Shown here piece after piece: positions 60,321 through 64,000 of a stretch of DNA of 64,000 bases; within the stretch, counting starts at the first letter, position 1, and each line of letters begins with the position of its first letter. The stretch lies in the NCBI GenBank assembly GCA_002077045.2, contig KZ111142.1:1450308-1514307 (forward strand). Reading direction: 5' to 3'. The position numbers and the translations under genes are program-made. The stretch comes from Rachicladosporium sp. CCFEE 5018. Its lineage: Eukaryota; Ascomycota; Dothideomycetes; Cladosporiales; Cladosporiaceae. A model generated the notes under the pieces. The model was not told the origin of the DNA. It was given only the letters and a program-made list of their open reading frames with translations, and searched no databases.

Positions 60321-63300
60321 ATGGATGCACAAGTCGAGAACGCGATCGACATCGCCTTCGATCCACGGACCGACCAATCGCTTAAAGCCCAGGCACACGA
60401 CTTCCTCGCACGCTTACGAGAAGACCCGAATGGCTGGCAAGTCTGTCTCTCGCTCTTCACTCGCTCAAAATCGCCTTCCGAAGTCGTACGGTTAGTCTCA
60501 CTCGAGATCGTCAACAACGCCGTGCAAGCTCAGCAGCTCCCTCAATCACACTTGGTCCAGATCAAGGACAGTCTTTGGGGTTATGTGAAGCAGCGGTATG
60601 CGTTGAATAGTCAAGAGGCGGACAGTCCAAGCATACAGAACAAGTTGACGCAGACCTTCACATATCTATTCACCTACTTGTATTCGGAAGAGTGGGTCAG
60701 CTTCTTCGACGACTTTCGGGAACTAGCTGGGGACGCGGCAACGATCGGAACAGCAAATCCGGTGGGTGCTGCGCTGTACTTGAGGATCGTGGGGAGCATA
60801 CACGATGAGATTGCGGACCAGCTTATTCCTCGGACACCGGCGGTGCAGAAGCGGAGCAATGATCTGAAGGATTTGGTGAGGGCGCGGGACGTGACCAAGA
60901 TCGCAGTCACATGGCAGGAGATACTGTCACGGTGGCGGGAAGTCGACCTCAGTCTGGTGGAGATGTGCTTGCGGACGATCGCAAAGTGGGTAAGCTGGAT
61001 TGACATCTGGCTAGTGATCAATCAGACCATCCAGAATGCGCTGCTTGAGCTTGCAGGTCAGCAGGGGACCTTCACATCGGAGAGCAAGGAAGCAAAGGCG
61101 AGAGATGCCGCAATTGACACCTTCACTGAGACTGTGGCGAAGAAGATGGCGGCGGGCGACAAGGTGGAGCTCATAAGATATCTCAACCTTGGGACCATCG
61201 TCGGTCAGCTCATCTTGAGCCCAGCGCTAGCGGAGTCGAGGAACACGCCCAACTACGATACCGATCTGGCTGAGACTGTAGCTCGCCTGGTTAACAATGT
61301 TATGTTCGACTTGATCAAGGTACTGGACACCGATTCGCTTGATGATGCAACTCGCTCGAAAGCAGATGCCGAAGTTCAAGCATTCATGCCCTACCTGCTT
61401 CGCTTCTTCTCCGACGAGTACGATGAGATTTGCTCTGCAGTCATCCCATCTTTGACTGATCTGATGACTATGCTTCGGAAGTCTCTAAAGGGAAGGACGA
61501 GCCTTGCACAGCATCACTCGGGGATGCTCCCCCCAGTGCTCAATGCCATCGTCGCGAAGATGAAGTACGACGAGACTGCATCTTGGGGCGAGGAGGATGA
61601 GCAAACAGACGAAGCCGAGTTTCAGGAGCTGCGCAAGCGGTTACACGTGTTGCAGCAGATGGTGGCCGCCGTTGACGAGAAGCTGTATATCGACACACTG
61701 AGCAAGGTCGTGGTCGACACCCTGGCACGCCTGGTTTCTGGTGACAAGCCAAACTGGCGAGATCTGGATCTGGCGCTCCACGAGATGTTCCTCTTTGGTG
61801 AGCTCGCTGTCAAGAACGGTGGTCTGTACGCGAAGAGCTCTCCCTCGTCGCTCGCTTCGCAGAGCCTGCTTGGCATGATGGACAAGCTGGTTAACTCTAG
61901 TGTTGCATCACATCCACATCCTGCAGTCCAGCTGTCGTATATGGAGATATGTGTGCGGTATGTCCAGTACTTCGAGCACAACTCAGCGAGTATCCCAAAG
62001 GTACTCGAGACCTTCGTGGCTTTCGTTCACAGTAACCACGTTAAAGTGCGCTTGAGGTCATGGTACCTCTTCCAACGCTTCGTACGACATCTACGACAGC
62101 AGCTCAGCGATGTTGCGCAGACGGTCATTCAGGCCATCGGAGATCTGCTCACAATCAGAGCAGAAGTTCCGGACAGTCGAGACGAGGAAGACATGTCGAG
62201 TGACGACGCCGGTGAGTCCGCAGACGCGGCCTTCACAGCACAGCTCTATCTCTTCGAGGCAGTCGGCTGCGTGGCGTCCGCACACAGCGTGCCAGCAGAG
62301 ACCAAGGCCTTGGTCGCAAAAAGTGTCATCGGTCCACTCGCAGCAGACCTGAATCGCAGCCTGCCTGCAGCAAGGAATCGCGATGAGAGAGCAATTTTGC
62401 AGATCCACCACATTATCATGGCTTTCGGCACACTCGCTCAAGGACTCTCCGACTGGACGCCAGGACAGAAGCATGGTGCGCCACCAGACACCACGGTGGG
62501 AGACGTCTTCGTCGAAGCCACGGACGCTGTGCTCCTTGCTCTGGACAATCTCAGCTCCTCTGTGGCTGTCCGCGACGCAGCACGGCACTCCTTTTCCCGG
62601 CTGCTAGGCGTGCTGGGCTCGCGCATGCTTCCACAGTTGCCGCGCTGGATTGATGGCCTTTTGTCATCCGCCTCAAGCAACGACGAAATGGCCATGTTTC
62701 TCCGCCTCCTTGTGCAAGTAGTATATGGTTTCAAGACCTCGATCTCCCCAATACTGGATCAGCTGCTTACGCCGCTCTTGCAAAAGGTCTTCGCCGGACT
62801 TTCTGTGCCAGCTACTGGAACGGACGACCAGATCCAGCTCAAGGAGCTGAAGCTGCAGTACCTGAACTTCATGCTAATCGTGATGAACAATGATCTGTCT
62901 TCTGTGCTGGTCTCGCCCACAAACCAAGCGACCTTCGACCCGTTCCTCCAAACGCTCACACACTTCGCCCAAGATCCCTCAGATCCAGCAACTGCGCGAT
63001 TAGCACTCAGCGTTCTCACGAAGATGACCTCAACGTGGGGTGGTCCGGATATCTCGACGTCAGATCCTTCCGCACAGCCTGCGCCACTCCTGCCGGGTTT
63101 CGATGGCTTCATACTATCGACTTTCGCTCCTATCCCCTGGGCCCTGCTCTCAGCGCCGAAGTTCAACGCACAAGATGCGCAGATCCGGACTGTGCTTTTT
63201 GAGGCTGGGAGTCTGCTGTGGACTATACTGCGGAAGACCGGTGTGAGGTATCGCGATCAGCTTAGTGGCGAGTTGAGAGGGCTTGGCGCAAGTGAAGATA

Positions 63301-63383
63301 GCATTGGGCAGTTCCTGCAGGGCATGGAGGGTGATGTGGCGAGCTTCAGGAAGTTCTTCGCGGGCTTCGTGGCGGGCAAGTGA
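60321..63383 (+). CDS. LOS1: Exportin-T (tRNA exportin) Los1, 1,020 aa
   Basis: Karyopherin of the importin-beta family that carries mature tRNA out of the nucleus with Ran-GTP. I start at 60321 (MDAQVENAIDIAFDP); the in-frame Met at 60288 adds 11 residues not expected for the family. It is intron-less. The N-terminal Xpo1-like domain includes ENAIDIAFDPRTDQSLKAQAHDFL, WQVCLSLFTRSKSPSEVVRLVSLEIVNNAV, YLFTYLYSEEWVSFFDDF and SLVEMCLRTIAKWVSWIDIWLVIN, all close to the exportin-T pattern. The rest is HEAT-like helical repeats with an acidic DEEDMSSDDAGE loop at about residues 620-635. Length matches fungal Los1. Confidence 0.93.
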   Translation: MDAQVENAIDIAFDPRTDQSLKAQAHDFLARLREDPNGWQVCLSLFTRSKSPSEVVRLVSLEIVNNAVQAQQLPQSHLVQIKDSLWGYVKQRYALNSQEADSPSIQNKLTQTFTYLFTYLYSEEWVSFFDDFRELAGDAATIGTANPVGAALYLRIVGSIHDEIADQLIPRTPAVQKRSNDLKDLVRARDVTKIAVTWQEILSRWREVDLSLVEMCLRTIAKWVSWIDIWLVINQTIQNALLELAGQQGTFTSESKEAKARDAAIDTFTETVAKKMAAGDKVELIRYLNLGTIVGQLILSPALAESRNTPNYDTDLAETVARLVNNVMFDLIKVLDTDSLDDATRSKADAEVQAFMPYLLRFFSDEYDEICSAVIPSLTDLMTMLRKSLKGRTSLAQHHSGMLPPVLNAIVAKMKYDETASWGEEDEQTDEAEFQELRKRLHVLQQMVAAVDEKLYIDTLSKVVVDTLARLVSGDKPNWRDLDLALHEMFLFGELAVKNGGLYAKSSPSSLASQSLLGMMDKLVNSSVASHPHPAVQLSYMEICVRYVQYFEHNSASIPKVLETFVAFVHSNHVKVRLRSWYLFQRFVRHLRQQLSDVAQTVIQAIGDLLTIRAEVPDSRDEEDMSSDDAGESADAAFTAQLYLFEAVGCVASAHSVPAETKALVAKSVIGPLAADLNRSLPAARNRDERAILQIHHIIMAFGTLAQGLSDWTPGQKHGAPPDTTVGDVFVEATDAVLLALDNLSSSVAVRDAARHSFSRLLGVLGSRMLPQLPRWIDGLLSSASSNDEMAMFLRLLVQVVYGFKTSISPILDQLLTPLLQKVFAGLSVPATGTDDQIQLKELKLQYLNFMLIVMNNDLSSVLVSPTNQATFDPFLQTLTHFAQDPSDPATARLALSVLTKMTSTWGGPDISTSDPSAQPAPLLPGFDGFILSTFAPIPWALLSAPKFNAQDAQIRTVLFEAGSLLWTILRKTGVRYRDQLSGELRGLGASEDSIGQFLQGMEGDVASFRKFFAGFVAGK

Positions 63384-63742
63384 CGATGAATGCATTGCAA
63401 GCACATTGTGCGTGAAAGGCACCAAGGGACTGAAAGGCAACATTAGAACAGCGGAATGATACCCCGAGGCGGAATGCATTTGGGAGGGATGATTGCGATG
63501 CTTGAAGAAGTTCATAGGCATGTCCTGCTGTGAAGCAGTTCACGCGATGCTGAAAAGCGTCTTGATACAACGAGCTACTACTATCAGCGTGGTGCATAAC
63601 CTTTCCATATCTCCATGTCTCGTTGCGTCGTGGTTCTCGTTGATTACATTAGCCAGTCCTCCTCTTTCATCCATGCTCTCTGCGCCATGACTGTGCCGTT
63701 GAGACCTCACAACATCTGCATCACTCGAATACCTGCCCATGT
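63384..63742. other. Convergent intergenic region
   Basis: 359 bp between the LOS1 stop and the stop of the partial gene at the window edge. Nothing recognised. Confidence 0.5.
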
Positions 63743-64000
63743 CTAAGCGACCCAGCCGCCCAGAGCCGGATCAATAGCCAGCCCACCCGCCATGTTGCCG
63801 ACCGGGACTCCGAGCTGCAGCCCTTCCAGCAGCCGCGCTCGAAGCTCCTGATCCGCATCATCCTCCAGCACCTCCGCGCCACCGATCCAGAAATCGCCAC
63901 CGGCTTTGGCATCGCGCTCAGCCATGAAGTCATTCACATCATCGATGTTCCAGCCATGGCTCAGCTCAAGATGAGTGGCAAGATCATACTCCCGCATGAA
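63743..64000 (-). CDS. C-terminal part of an unknown protein (cut by the window edge)
   Basis: The frame enters from beyond 64000 and ends at 63743 with ALGGWVA. Visible residues include REYDLATHLELSHGWNIDDV, DFMAERDAK, GGDFWIGGAEVL and ARLLEGLQLGVPVGNMAGGLAIDP. The Met at 63997 need not be the start. The sequence is acidic and globular-looking; no family recognised from this fragment. Confidence 0.5.
   Translation of the reverse strand, partial: FMREYDLATHLELSHGWNIDDVNDFMAERDAKAGGDFWIGGAEVLEDDADQELRARLLEGLQLGVPVGNMAGGLAIDPALGGWVA

Overview
This is a nuclear window from a filamentous ascomycete (Pezizomycotina, probably Dothideomycetes). The evidence is densely packed genes on both strands, short introns (about 48-142 nt) with GTAAGT/GTATGT-type donors and CTAAC/CTGAC branch sites, and fungal families such as LOS1, NMT1, BDF1, RXT3, PRM1, UTP5, GH43, GH1, DUF1769 and BLOC1S1. 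The species cannot be fixed from the sequence alone. A diploid or hybrid black yeast would fit the two diverged haplotypes seen here, but that is inference.

Layout. 1-8430 (contig A): C-terminal part of an Rxt3-like Rpd3L subunit, a GH43 beta-xylosidase, a five-exon APC-type amino acid/amine permease, a 2.2 kb gene-poor stretch and the 3' end of PRM1. 8431-8530: first 100-N gap. 8531-19210 (contig B): 5' two thirds of PRM1, a 230-aa unknown, a hypervariable ~650-aa unknown, a Gag1-like-domain protein and the 3' end of a BET bromodomain gene. 19211-19310: second 100-N gap. 19311-64000 (contig C): the same run of genes again (19311-29953) with the complete BDF1, followed by single-copy sequence.

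Contig A overlaps the starts of both B and C by an identical 361 bp. B and C start at the same base, and only one PRM1 3' end exists for two 5' copies. The simplest reading is that B is the alternative haplotype of the first 10.6 kb of C, inserted in tandem by the scaffolder. Collapsing the overlap restores a full PRM1 of 787 codons.

32-38 kb is ordinary housekeeping: BDF1 and UTP5 diverge, then a CUE-like protein, HMG-CoA lyase and BLOC1S1. 38.7-45.4 kb mixes intact genes (DUF1769, alpha/beta hydrolase) with decayed ones: three F-box-like relics and a short-chain dehydrogenase pseudogene. 45.7-51.8 kb holds an 11-exon gene for a secreted mucin-like protein with four PAN-like modules, a CBM20 starch-binding module and about 1,170 residues of Thr/Ser/Gln repeats. 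It carries one in-frame TAG in the repeats. 53-64 kb holds an unknown Cys-rich protein, a secreted GH1 beta-glucosidase, NMT1, the tRNA exportin LOS1 and a gene cut by the window edge.

The most unusual signals are: (1) two haplotypes almost identical at their flanks but strongly diverged across one unknown gene and its upstream region; (2) the CBM20/PAN/mucin gene with a single nonsense codon at a repeat register occupied by Pro, Arg or Gln in sister repeats; (3) a cluster of recently broken genes between 38.7 and 49 kb. GH43 (1897), DUF1769, BDF1, NMT1, the permease, GH1, the Cys-rich unknown and the mucin-like gene were re-spliced by eye, checking that every junction keeps frame.
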